The notes below the pieces were generated by a model. That model ran no database searches. It worked only from the letters and a program-made list of their open reading frames with translations, and had not been told where the DNA came from. A DNA stretch of 64,000 nucleotides from contig JAQFVV010012402.1 of NCBI GenBank assembly GCA_028023455.1, forward strand, positions 13,448,483 to 13,512,482, written 5' to 3'. This DNA comes from Epiperipatus broadwayi (Eukaryota; Onychophora; Udeonychophora; Euonychophora; Peripatidae). The translations under genes and the position numbers were made by a program. The number at the start of each line of letters is the position of its first letter. The first letter of the stretch is position 1. Of this stretch, positions 1 to 9,962 are shown piece by piece.

Positions 1-1188
1 GAGCAAGAAGGGAAAGGCAGAAACCAGAAAGATTATAGGTGCAATCGCGTATGTTACAGCTGCGGAAAACCAGGACACCTCAAGTGAAATTGTAGTCAAT
101 TCCAGCGCAACCCGTCAAGCCACGGAGTGCAAGGATCTCTAGTGAGAGATTTCACCAAATCAAAATTATGTAAACAATCCCCAGAAATGTACGAGATAAA
201 ATCATTAAAGAGCGCAAAGTCTGAATTTAAGCAAACAGTATACATAGAAGGAAGGCGTTTAAAAATGGAAATAGATAGCGGCTCGGGAGTAACTCTGATA
301 TCCTTAAGAGATTGGAAGAACATTACTAAAGGAAGCAGTTTTTCTAAAAAAATCGAGAGGACTGAAGTTTGTGCTAGAGATGTCAACGGAAACATGGTTG
401 AGATCGTCGGAAGAGTTTTTGTGAGAGTAAAATTAAATGCGAACAGCAGAGTGCTACCATTATTTATAGTGTATAACCGAATAAATCCACTGATCGGTAG
501 GAACTGGTTCCGACCACTGGGAATTACGATCAAGGTAATAAAAAAAATTTATATCGGAAAGGAAATACAAAATAATTTCCCACTTCGATTTAGAACAAAG
601 TTGGGTCAAAAACAAACAACACCAGTGCAACTACAGTTAAGGGATCACTCAACGCCTGTAATATGCCAAAGCCGGAAGGTATCATACACACAGCGGAGCA
701 AGATGGAAAAAGCATCTGAAGTAAATAATGTGAGTTCGCGCAATTTGGATAAAAACAAAGGAAAACCAATTGTGAAAATGAGTTCGCACAATGTGGATAA
801 AAACAAAGGAAAACCAATTGTGAAAGTTAAGAGTTACAGAAGTGAAAATGCTTCCAAATCTAAAAATCCTTCAAGCAAACTTGAGGAAAGTAATGTGAGA
901 ACTTTTGGTAAATGTAAGGAAGAAAGAATTCATGAACGGCAGCAACAACATGAAAGAGAATTACATGAAGCAGCTCGACAAAGGCATCAAAAATGGCTCC
1001 AGCAGAAAGAATTTGAAAAAAGACAGAGAGAAGAAGCTATAAGTTTACGAGAGCATGAGAAGTTCATCGTTGGTGAGATGGTGTACAAAAGACATTTTAA
1101 TCACATTCACCGCCAGAGTGTTCCAAGCTGGAAGGAAAGACACCCAGATGAAAACAACATGAACAAATCAAGAGACTTTGTAGAATAA
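1..1188 (+). pseudogene. Truncated Ty3/gypsy Gag-protease ORF with coiled-coil tail (left end cut by window)
   Basis: Frame 1 is open from base 1 apart from one TGA at 85-87. That stop falls inside a CCHC zinc knuckle (Cys codons 52, 61 and 91; His codon 76). From 88 to 1188 the frame is intact. A retropepsin follows with active site DSGSG at about 274-288 and the C-terminal motif PLIGRNW near 490, so the protein should process a Gag polyprotein. A short stretch like the start of a gypsy reverse transcriptase ends near 690. Almost all of RT, RNase H and integrase is missing. In their place are a basic linker with a 16-residue tandem repeat, a Glu/Gln/Arg-rich segment (about 910-1060) likely to form a coiled coil, and a tail whose FIVGEMVYKR resembles the integrase C-terminal fold. 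A purine tract and a 3' LTR follow. It may be an internally deleted gypsy copy or a non-autonomous Gag-protease element. Family assignment is firm; function is not. Confidence 0.75.
732..827 (+). repeat. 48-bp tandem duplication within the Gag-protease ORF
   Basis: Two adjacent 48-base units (732-779 and 780-827) differ at a few positions. They encode two 16-residue repeats sharing the core DKNKGKPIVK. The unit length is a multiple of three, so the frame is kept. Confidence 0.85.
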
Positions 1189-1199
1189 CCAATACTTCT

Positions 1200-1730
1200 G
1201 GAGTGGGAGGAGGAGTGTAGTGTCCTGGACAAGGTGATTTAAGATTTGTTGTAATTCTTTATGTAAATAATAAGTGTAAAATTAAAGATTCATAAATAAT
1301 GTGTATAAAAAGTATTGGAATTATTAATGTAAATTGTCATGTAAAAATAACCATATATGGGTTTAAAGTTAAGTAAAATGTACTTATAAAAATGCCTCAC
1401 CTTATAAGGTAAAAATGGGGATAAATCAAAACCCATAAGGACTAGCGAAGGGTTCAGCTATCAGACCATATAAGGAGAGATATTTATGGAATGTTGTTAG
1501 GACTCAAGAAGTCGGGTATATAAGTGGGATGTAGAGGGAGAATCGGGAGCATTAGTAGAAAAGCTAGACTACAGTGGCCCTAATGGGCAGATCTATGATA
1601 CCCAACTTTAAAGGAGTGCTTCTGCCAACGTATGTAACAGTAATGTATATATTGTAATTTGCTGAAAATTAAACTAATAATTTAACTTACTCAAATCTGT
1701 CTAAAGTCTCATTTATTTGACGCATACACA
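1200..1730 (+). repeat. Polypurine tract and 3' LTR of the truncated gypsy element
   Basis: A purine tract (1200-1215) immediately precedes TGTAGTGTCC at 1216, the expected start of a 3' LTR. A TATATAAG box lies at 1517-1524. The right end is best placed at the CA near 1730 (…CATACACA). This is uncertain because the partner 5' LTR lies outside the window. The implied LTR is about 515 bp and shares no obvious sequence with the 199-bp LTRs of the neighbouring gypsy element. Confidence 0.6.
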
Positions 1731-2068
1731 TCACTTTCTTAAAAAAAACACTTTATCAAAAAATAAATAAATGAAAAAAGCATAGCTAAATTTATATATC
1801 AAAGTCAAACACATAGATATATGCAATCTATTCGAAAAACATCAAATCATTTTCTCGCGTAATCTACGTAGTTTATAAGCCTTAAAAGTTTTTATAATCA
1901 ACAAATTGGAATTAAGTGGTTTTCAATAATTATTATTTCTTTTGTTTTTAAAGAAAAATAAATTTTAAAAGTTTACACTAAGTATTAGTAAAATATAGCT
2001 CAAGCTGTTTTTTGTATACAAACATTATTTTCTAACAATAATTATTTACAAATTAATAAATTACGTTC
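1731..2068. other. AT-rich spacer between two gypsy elements
   Basis: No coding or structural signal is visible. It is low-complexity AT-rich sequence up to the A-run used as the insertion site of the next element. Confidence 0.6.
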
Positions 2069-2073
2069 AAAAA

Positions 2074-2272
2074 TGTAATGTCTTACGATCCGTGATGATT
2101 TTTCTATCATGACGTCATTCAAGGAATGACTGCGGAACTAGACTATTATTGTCTGCGGTATGAATGGTAACCGTAACTAGTAAACAAATACTATTTTGAT
2201 AGCGCTAATTCGTTCTTAAAAATGATAACAAGTTTTTGGCTGGTTTGTTATTCTAGAGACTAAAACACTACA
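2074..2272 (+). repeat. 5' LTR, 199 bp
   Basis: It begins TGTAATGTCTTACG and ends AAACACTACA, and matches 6366-6564 base for base on reading. It contains the hairpin-like ATGATTTTTCTATCATGACG near its start. No strong TATA box is visible, which is not unusual for short LTRs of this type. Confidence 0.95.
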
Positions 2273-2279
2273 CCAGTTT

Positions 2280-2296
2280 TGGCGACGAGGATGGGA
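2280..2296 (+). promoter_or_regulatory. Putative tRNA primer-binding site
   Basis: TGGCGACGAGGATGG starts 7 bases after the 5' LTR. A TGG start matches the complement of a tRNA 3' CCA end, and the following bases resemble the tRNA-Ser type used by Mag-like elements. The exact tRNA is inferred, since the host tRNA set is not available. Confidence 0.65.
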
Positions 2297-2422
2297 TACG
2301 CGAGATACTAAAAATATATATTATATTTTAATTCAACAGTGTTCTTTATAATATTATTCTTAATCGTACGTAGGACGCCGAATTTTTTTTTTACTCAAAC
2401 TTTGTTTTCTATTGGATTTATA

Positions 2423-2989
2423 ATGGCAACTATTGGTTCTATAGCACCTTTCGACGCTGACTCACCGCAAATGTGGGATACATACGCGTCACAGGTAAAT
2501 TTCTTTTGTGAAGCTAATAATATTATTGCTGATGAAAAGAAACGTGCAACACTCCTCGCTGTCTGCGGACTACGAACATTAAGTATTCTTCGTTCTCTTA
2601 TATCACCTGCATTGCCTCATGACAAGTCATATCAAGAAATAGTAAATATATTAAAACAGTATTTTAATCCACAACCTTCCGTTATTTACCAACGTTTTCA
2701 ATTTCACCGTCGTTGGCAACGAGAAGAAGAAAATGTGAGTGCATTTTTAGCCGACCTTCGACGTTTGGCAGAGAGCTGCGATTTTGGTCTTTCACTAACA
2801 GAGCGTCTTCGAGATCAATTTGTCTGTGGACTTCGTGATGAAACTACACAGCGCAAATTATTAACAGAAGAATCTTTAACATTAGAGATAGCTATACAGC
2901 GTAGTTTAGCTGCTGAATCTGCATTGGTGCAGGTGCATGAAATCCGTGCCACAAACACTCCCATGTCGACTGTTGATCTTATTCAGTGA
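2423..2989 (+). pseudogene. gag: Gag N-terminal part, ending in an in-frame TGA
   Basis: This is the capsid-type Gag of the Mag-like element. The best start is the ATG at 2423 (protein MATIGSIAPFDADS...), which matches the usual beginning of Mag-like Gag. Upstream codons in frame are low-complexity and unlikely to be translated. The product would be 188 residues to the TGA at 2987-2989. The region holds a conserved retrotransposon Gag core (YFNPQPSVIYQRFQFHRR and the later FVCGLRD). The same frame stays open directly after the stop, through two zinc knuckles into Pol, so this is a single Gag-Pol frame with one stop. The stop comes before the nucleocapsid knuckles. A C-to-T change of an Arg CGA codon would explain it; programmed readthrough is the alternative. 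Confidence 0.85.
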
Positions 2990-5900
2990 AACAGATCAAC
3001 CTTACCTCGCAAAAATGTTTCTAGGTTTTCACTGTCTTCACAAACATCCCCTACACACAAAAGGAACATTGGTGCATCTCAATCGGGATCTCCACTTTGC
3101 TATGGTTGTGGCAGTCAACACAATCGAGTGGAATGCCCTTTCAAGAAAACCAAATGCCATTTCTGCCAGAAAATAGGTCATCTACAGCGTGTATGCCGAG
3201 CAAAACAACGCACTATTTCTGGATCTGCAAACCACTGCATGGCAGTAATGGAGACGGATGATGATGTAAGCCATATCCATGAAATACGCCATGATGCTTC
3301 AACACCTAAATCCTCCGCACATGTGTACATTAATGGCAAGGAATGTAAAATGGAAATTGACTCAGGATCAGAATATTCTATTGTATCTTCTGACACACTA
3401 TCTGAATTGTGCAATGGAAAAATACCTGAACTACATCCAGTAACAATTACATTACGGGATTTCCAGCACCACTCAATATTATTCAAGGGATATTGTGTTG
3501 TACATGTTCAGTATGGTGTATATTCATGCCATCTACGTTTATTAATAACAGAGAGTCCCTGTACAAACCTGTTAGGACGTGAATGGTTCACACCTCTAGG
3601 TATTTCATTAACTGGAGTCCATCTAATTACCGAACCATCTATTCAAGATATCATTAATGAATTTCCACAAGTTTTCAGCTCATCTATAGGAACTTACAAG
3701 GGTCCAGCTGTATCATTGCCAGTTGATCCTAAATTTCCCCCAATCAGACTACGAGCCCGGCCACTACCACTTGCTATGAAACCTAAGGTGGATGTTGCTT
3801 TAGATACTCTGCTCCGCGATGGGATCATTGAACCAGTGGAAAACCCTGTATGGACAACACCAGTAGTACCGATTCTTAAACCAACAGGAGAGGTGAGATT
3901 ATGCGGTGACTACAAAGTGACAGTCAACAGAGCTCTTCAGAATCACCCATACCCTATACCTGCGGTACATCATCTTCTGACATCTCTTCCTCCTAGCTCT
4001 ATCTTTGCAAAAATTGATTTAGCTAAGGCCTACCTACAACTTCCAGTTGATGATATGTCTGCAAACATACAGACAATCATCACTCATCGAGGAGCCTTCC
4101 GCGTAAAACGTCTACAGTTCGGAATCTGTGTTGCACCCGGAATGTTTCAATGTATTATAGACAATTTACTTGGAAACATTTCTGGAGTTTTTCCATATTT
4201 CGATGACATATTAATTTGTGCGTCTTCAACAATTGATCTATGTTCAAAATTACGTACTGTGTTTAAAAGGTTAGCACACAGTGGATTGCGGGCCAATAAA
4301 GAAAAATGTGTATTTGGAGTAGATTCTGTGGAATTTCTGGGTTATACAATCGACTGTAAAGGCCTGCATCCATCTCCAAGTAAAACAACTGCAATTCAAA
4401 ATGCTTGCTCTCCTACGAACAAAATAGAACTGAAAGCATTCTTAGGTCTTATAAATTTTTATAACAATTTCCTTCCAGATCGTGCAACAGTAGCTGAACC
4501 TTTACATCGTTTATTACAGACAAATGCTACATGGACTTGGACACCACAACATGAAAAAGCCTTTCTTAAACTTAAAGAGGCATTGATGTCCAATAATGTT
4601 CTAGTTCCATTTGACCCTCACCAAAGTGTTCTACTTACATGTGATGCTTCGCCTTACGGAGTAGGTGCAGTATTAAGTATGCAATATCCTGATGGATCAT
4701 CCGCTCCAGTTGCTTTTGCTTCACGGACATTGTCTAAGGCTGAACGAAACTATGCACAAATTGATAAAGAAGCTTTGGCAATAGTATTTGGCGTGAAACG
4801 TTTTCATCATTTCCTATTCGGAATTAAATTTAACATTTGTACTGATCATCGTCCGCTGCTTGGCATTTTTACCTCGGATAAACCAACACCAATAATTTTA
4901 TCACCCCGAATGCAAAGATGGACACACATCCTCAATGCATATTCTTTCAAACTGGAATATAAACCAGGAAAAAAAGTTGCAAATGCAGATGCGTTGAGCA
5001 GATTTCCACTTCCATCAACCGAATGCGACAATCCAAACATGAATGGTGTCTTTTTCTTGGAGGAATTGGAAGATCCTCCTGTAACTGCTGAACAAGTTGC
5101 ACATGCAACACGAAAAGACTTTTTGTTATCAAGAGTAAAAAACTATATTTTCACTGCCTGGCCAAGCAGAACCACAGACACTAAACTTCAACCTTTTCTT
5201 ATAAGATGCAATAAGTTATCAACACACAAAAACTGTTTGCTTTGGGGGTCACGCATAATTTTTCCTTTTTCTCTACAGAGAATTGTTCTTAACGAACTTC
5301 ATTTGGGTCATTCTGGCATCGTGAGAACCAAAGCATTAGCAAGATCATACGTATGGTGGCCATCAATGGATAGGGATATTGAGAATCTTGTGGGCAAATG
5401 CAAAAATTGTCAAATCATAAGACATGCTTGCCCCCGTGCTCCAATTCACCCTTGGGAACCACCATCCACACCATGGTCACGACTGCACATAGATTTTGCA
5501 GGCCCAATCGATGGGCAAATGCTTTTTGTTGTTGTTGACGCCTATTCAAAATGGGTAGAAGTGCGCAGAATGCCTAAAACAACCTCAGTTGCAACAGTCA
5601 CAGTACTACGAGAACTATTTTGTACCCATGGAATACCAGAGTGTGTAGTTTCGGACAATGGACCCCAGTTTGTTTCTTCAGAGTTTTCTACTTTTCTTGC
5701 TAGTAATGGAATTCGCCATGCACGAATCGCACCTTACCACCCATCAAGTAATGGTCTTGCGGAGAGGGCTGTCCAGTCTGTGAAGGAGAGCCTAAAGCGT
5801 ATTACTCATGGAAATTGGGAGCAACGTATTGCCCAATACCTTTTGGCTCAGCACATAACTCCATCTACAACTACAGGTTTGAGTCCAGCCGAAATGCTCT

Positions 5901-6217
5901 TTCATCGACGCCTTCGTACATGCCTGGACTTCCTTCATCCGGATAGAGCCCCAAAGTCAGCACCATACAAACATCATCGGTTACGTGAATTCCAACCAGA
6001 TGACACAGTATTTACACGAGCAGCAGGAAGGGGTTCTCCATGGATTCCTGCTATGGTAGAACAGCGTACAGGCCCTCTGTCATATGCTCTTCGAACGATC
6101 TGGGTTTACAACATAAGCACATTGATCAGTTGCGCTCAAGAACAGTGGACACTTTTCCAACTGTCTCATCTCCTGCTGAGGAAACACCATTTGCCCAAAA
6201 TTCTCTACCCAGTGTGA
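2990..6217 (+). pseudogene. pol: Nucleocapsid and Pol: protease, reverse transcriptase, RNase H, integrase
   Basis: The frame continues from Gag after the TGA. In order it encodes two zinc knuckles (3098-3200: CYGCGSQHNRVEC, then CHFCQKIGHLQRVC), a retropepsin with DSGS near 3358-3370, and a reverse transcriptase with FAKIDLAKAYLQLPV (about 4010) and the catalytic YFDD (about 4196-4207). RNase H starts at TCDASPYGVGAVLS (about 4638). The integrase has an HHCC zinc finger (HLGHSG...CKNC, about 5300-5410) and a DDE core at HIDFAGP, VSDNGPQF and the Glu of GLAERAVQS. The polyprotein copies genomic RNA into DNA and inserts it. All catalytic residues I looked for are present. Near 6095 the frame leaves the GPY/F domain (TGPLSYALRT) and runs to an unrelated stop at 6217. 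Confidence 0.93.
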
Positions 6218-6354
6218 CACTGGAAAACACAAATAACCCGAGCTCAACACATTTCCATCCTACATCTTCAATTCAAACTCCAAAGGCTTACAGAGAGCAC
6301 CCTCAACGTCAACGCCGTCCACCAGTGCATTTCAAGGATTATGTTACATACTAA
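6097..6354 (+). pseudogene. Displaced C-terminal tail of Pol (frame 1)
   Basis: Frame 1 from about 6097 encodes HKHIDQLRSR followed by a Ser/Thr/Pro-rich tail ending at 6354. HIDQLR is the usual continuation of the gypsy GPY/F domain, whose first half (TGPLSYALRT) lies in frame 2 just upstream. The change from frame 2 to frame 1 fits a 1-base loss around 6095-6100. The stop lies directly before the polypurine tract, as expected for the true end of Pol. Confidence 0.85.
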
Positions 6355-6365
6355 GGGGGAAGGAG
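6353..6365 (+). promoter_or_regulatory. Polypurine tract
   Basis: AAGGGGGAAGGAG directly abuts the TG of the 3' LTR. It is the second-strand primer expected in LTR retrotransposons. Confidence 0.9.
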
Positions 6366-6564
6366 TGTAATGTCTTACGATCCGTGATGATTTTTCTATC
6401 ATGACGTCATTCAAGGAATGACTGCGGAACTAGACTATTATTGTCTGCGGTATGAATGGTAACCGTAACTAGTAAACAAATACTATTTTGATAGCGCTAA
6501 TTCGTTCTTAAAAATGATAACAAGTTTTTGGCTGGTTTGTTATTCTAGAGACTAAAACACTACA
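6366..6564 (+). repeat. 3' LTR, 199 bp
   Basis: Same sequence as 2074-2272, followed by the right-hand AAAAA of the target duplication. Confidence 0.95.
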
Positions 6565-6569
6565 AAAAA

Positions 6570-7817
6570 GCTAAAGCATTTTCTCTATACGTTCACATTT
6601 GGATACAATAACAGTTCTTTAAAAATAAAATAATAAAAAAGTTTGCTTTAAACCGAGGAAATCAAATATAAGGCCGAATCTAAGCAAACACCATTTAGAT
6701 TTGTGAAAATTTTGCATTATTTTTTAATGAGAAAAAAAACCCATGTACACATTTTTTTTTTATAACCAAAAAATAATAAAAAGAAAACGAGATTGAACTG
6801 CAACTCTTATTGTTCAAACTATTTTCTATTTGTAAATGTATAAAATTAGATATTACATAATAATATAATTTTTACTAGTGCACTGTTTAGGGTTGTAATT
6901 ATATAGGAGGTAATCGTCCTTCTTTAATGCTATTAATTTACAGGGTTGCTAAAATTACAAAGATACTCTCGCTCCAGACACAAAATAGAGATTTGGAGAA
7001 AATAAGACCGTCTTATTTTCAAACTCAAATGCACTTATATGAGTCAGTCTTAAATGTTTAGAATTGAGAATATGAATATATAAATCATTCACTTTAAATC
7101 CATTTATTTTTTTAATAATCTTATTAGCATTTCTGAAATATTATAATTTACTTTGTGCTAATATTAGACAAGGTTAAATTAAGAAATAATCAATAAATTT
7201 TACAAACATAGTGTTTAGATTGTAATTATATAAAAGGTAATCCATCCCTGTTCACTAACACCATTGCAAAGATACATCTCGCTCCAGATATAAGCTAGAA
7301 ACTTTGAGAAAATAAGAATGACCATCTTATTTTTAAACTTGTATATAATTAAAATTATAATTAAACTATAAAAATATTTTAAAATAATTTTATTTCTAAA
7401 AAAATTAATTTCAAAATGAAGATATTTTAAAAAAATAAAGATTGTTTCTAATCTTAAAAATATAAAAATGAAAGTGTTAAAAAAAAAACTTATAAATTAA
7501 ATTATAAAATTATTGTAGTTTTTAAGTAATTGAGGCACAATATGTTTAAGATATTTTTAATACTTCAAAATTTGTTCAATTTTTTTTTTTTTTAAAACAA
7601 ATATTGAGCTGTTAGAAACCTAGTAATCAAACAAAATGTCAATCCATAGGAAATAATGTAAATATCTTGATTTTATAATTATTTCATTTTGGGAAGATGT
7701 TTATAGAATTTATTACACATTCCTTGGTCTCAGAACTGTGACTTTATACATCACTAATTATATCAATTTTTATAATAATTAAGATTTTAATATATTTATG
7801 CAAGATGTCTTTTTTAT
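6570..7817. other. AT-rich intergenic sequence with a diverged duplication
   Basis: No gene is seen. Two stretches around 6885-7030 and 7205-7330 share wording (for example AGGTAATC followed by AAAGATAC and CTCGCTCCAGA), so they look like a diverged direct repeat about 320 bp apart. The rest is low-complexity poly-A/T. Confidence 0.5.
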
Positions 7818-7915
7818 GCCCTGCATAGTTTGATATAGTGATAGAGGGCAGAATCTGGAATTGAAGAACCACAGGTCTCATTTCCAGCACTCAAATTTAG
7901 TATGAACTCCTATCA
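7818..7915 (+). mobile_element. tRNA-derived SINE copy, degraded
   Basis: It resembles other copies in the window (15470, 20107, 24883 and 25013) in a tRNA-like head (GTTTGATATAGTGATAGAGG here, box A-like) and a shared tail (CAGCACTCAAATTTAGTATGA). Box B is poorly kept. Confidence 0.5.
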
Positions 7916-8054
7916 ACCTATTCATTTAATTTAATTTTATTTATTTAATTTTTACATTTAATTTTTATGGATTTTTTTTTTTTTTTGTTATATTTAAATC
8001 ATTTTAGCTAATAATTGTCATTTAAATTTTATTATTATTATTTTTTTTTTCCAG

Positions 8055-8174
8055 TTTGGTGTTTGGTCAACATGGATTATTTTAATTATTATTTCATTCA
8101 TGTCTACAACAAATCTTTGTCGATTACGTAAAATGGAAAAAGATGACATGATTACCATGGTTCCAGCAGATTAA
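8055..8174 (+). CDS. Last coding exon, TMEM179-like membrane protein
   Basis: A poly-T tract ending in CCAG (8041-8054) is a strong 3' splice site. The exon is exactly 40 codons to the TAA at 8172-8174. The peptide starts FGVWSTWIILIIISFMSTTN and ends MVPAD. A hydrophobic segment (about residues 3-17) would be a last transmembrane helix, followed by a charged cytosolic-type tail (LCRLRKMEKDD). Composition and wording stand out from the surrounding non-coding AT-rich DNA. The FG-x-W-x-x-W start before a final helix matches my recollection of the C-terminus of TMEM179, a four-helix membrane protein of unclear function. Earlier exons are not recognisable between 6570 and 8040 and probably lie left of the window, beyond the gypsy elements. 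An unrelated multipass protein remains possible. Confidence 0.6.
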   Translation, partial: FGVWSTWIILIIISFMSTTNLCRLRKMEKDDMITMVPAD

Positions 8175-8885
8175 ATACATCACAAAATCTATTTTGTCTT
8201 TCCATGCTTAGCTAAATAATGAGAAGAGTAGTTATTAAAAAAATACCTTTTGTTTTCCAACTCTTTGTGTAATATATCTGTATATTACTAATAGAAATGA
8301 AAATTTGAAGGATCTAATGTAAAACAATGAAGGTATAAAAGACAATTCCATAACTCTCGGGAACAATAAGAAAGTCTTCACAGATAATCAAATTTTATAC
8401 AATTCAGTGCTTTTAATATTATTAATTTGTTTCCAAAAAAATATTGATATTTAATTTATATATACTGCTTATAAAATTTATATTTTTTTATGTACAAAAA
8501 TGTATTTATTAAAATTTACTTACACCTTACAGCTGGAACTGTTTTTATTATATAAATAATAAATGGGGGGGGGGGGTTGATAATTACTTTGATATTTAAA
8601 ATTTCCTTGTTAAAATTTATGATTTCACTTCCAGTCTGAATCTTAATAAAATATTCATTTCCCTACAGGTAAGAGTTTAGAAATTGGTTATGGACATAAC
8701 CACTGCACTTGCATTTATATATTTACATAAAGATGAACAAAAAGTTGAATACATTATATAGTTTGAAACGAGAATAGTTATAGAAGAGAAAGAAGTGTCT
8801 ACACTTAATGCACTATTTATGTTATGCTGAAATATTATTTTTATTGTTCAATGCCTGCATTTCTGATTATTAATTCAAAGATCAG
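8175..8885 (+). other. Probable 3' UTR and downstream flank, with a G12 run
   Basis: AATAAA occurs at 8558-8563 and 8645-8650 and either could end the transcript of the upstream exon. A run of 12 G lies at 8565-8576, immediately after the first. No coding potential is visible. Confidence 0.4.
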
Positions 8886-8889
8886 TATT

Positions 8890-9659
8890 ATTACCCTGCT
8901 CATCAAAGATCACCAGATGGCATAGTAATATAAAATCTTTACTTTTAGAGAATTTCCTGCTTTTGACTTCATTATTGAAGAAACTGGCAGCAATGCACCT
9001 AAGCATCTATCCAACCATCATTATACTATTCAAACTAATGTTCTAAGCTTCAGAAAAACTATGTTCAATGTTCATTATCTTGCAAACAGATATCTAACAT
9101 TATTCTAGAAAATTCTTATCGACAGCAACACAAAACTACATAAGAATATCACCAATATTTCAGATTTCAAAAGACATTGTCTAAGGATTTTCTCTTTTGC
9201 CTAATTTATTTGCTATCTATGTAGATTCATTCATAATAGAGATTAGTGGTCTTATTCCTGGAATATTTGTCCCTCACTTAGATAGAGTGTTGAATATACT
9301 TGCCTATGTCAATGATGTTAGTTGCTATCATTTTTATTATTGAAAAATGCTTAAAAAAGTTTTCCAGAATAACTGGATCAATTGCATCAGGAGACAAACT
9401 TCCAACATAATAGATATTAACAGGAAGAATAGCAATTTCAATTAAATTCTTTGGTATTCCAGTTTTTACTTCAAAAAAGAAAATCAATTTAATAATTAAT
9501 AAATTAATCACCAGTAAATTTTCAACTAAATTAATAACATTCATTTTAGATAAATGCCATCTGAGAACAAAAATTAAAATACTAAATTGTATTCTCCAAA
9601 GTCTTTTGCCATACTATGGCCCTTGGAACAGCATTACATTAATAAATATATAATTATTT
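8890..9659 (+). pseudogene. L1/Tx1-type LINE, reverse transcriptase part (split by an RTE insertion)
   Basis: From 9185 one frame reads FSLLPNLFAIYVDSF, then LNILAYVNDVS (9290-9320). This is the RT block of L1/Tx1-type LINEs, where the catalytic YADD is here YVND. After a frameshift, the text FSRITGSIASGDK and a later KIKILNCILQS match the thumb region that normally follows. Several stops and shifts are present, so the copy is long dead. It continues after the RTE element at 12940. A related, shorter copy of 8916-9065 is seen again at 14083-14232 and, inverted, at 14462-14640. Clade assignment (Tx1 rather than another L1-like group) is inferred. Confidence 0.6.
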
Positions 9660-9962
9660 ATGGGAAACAGGGCTGCAGAAAGGAGTTTGCTATTAACTGA
9701 AAGGAGACCCTTTGATTCCTCTTGGAGGCCTTAAAGGAACCGAGCAGGGCAAATTCCTAATGTCCACTCCATACGTTCTTGTCGTTGCAGCTGTTATTAC
9801 TATATGTTTATTCATATAGTATACGAACATGGATGGGCTGCTCACCAACACGCATTAGCCAGCGTGGTGAGTTTATTGGCTTTTTACCTCTGAGTTTAAG
9901 ATCAAGAAACACCATGGTCTTTCTTCTCAGTGCCTGATAAGGCAGAATGAATGTTTGTGTAA

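Larger units (their letters stand above)
2069..6569 (+). mobile_element. Full-length Mag-like Ty3/gypsy LTR retrotransposon with AAAAA target duplication
   Basis: Two LTRs of 199 bp (2074-2272 and 6366-6564) appear identical and are bounded by TG and CA. AAAAA flanks both sides (2069-2073 and 6565-6569), a 5-bp target duplication typical of Ty3/gypsy. The internal region carries a primer-binding-like site, Gag, protease, reverse transcriptase, RNase H, integrase and a polypurine tract, in gypsy order. Protein motifs and the primer site point to the Mag-like branch. Identical LTRs mean a recent insertion, yet the coding region is interrupted by an in-frame TGA (2987-2989) and a frameshift near 6095-6100. 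This copy therefore probably depends on proteins from another copy, or the assembly has errors there. There is no envelope-like ORF. Confidence 0.95.

Noticed and set aside
127-817. Minus-strand open frames opposite the first gypsy ORF (96-533 and 590-817)
   Set aside because: They are shadows of the + strand Gag-protease frame, and their repeats mirror the 48-bp duplication.
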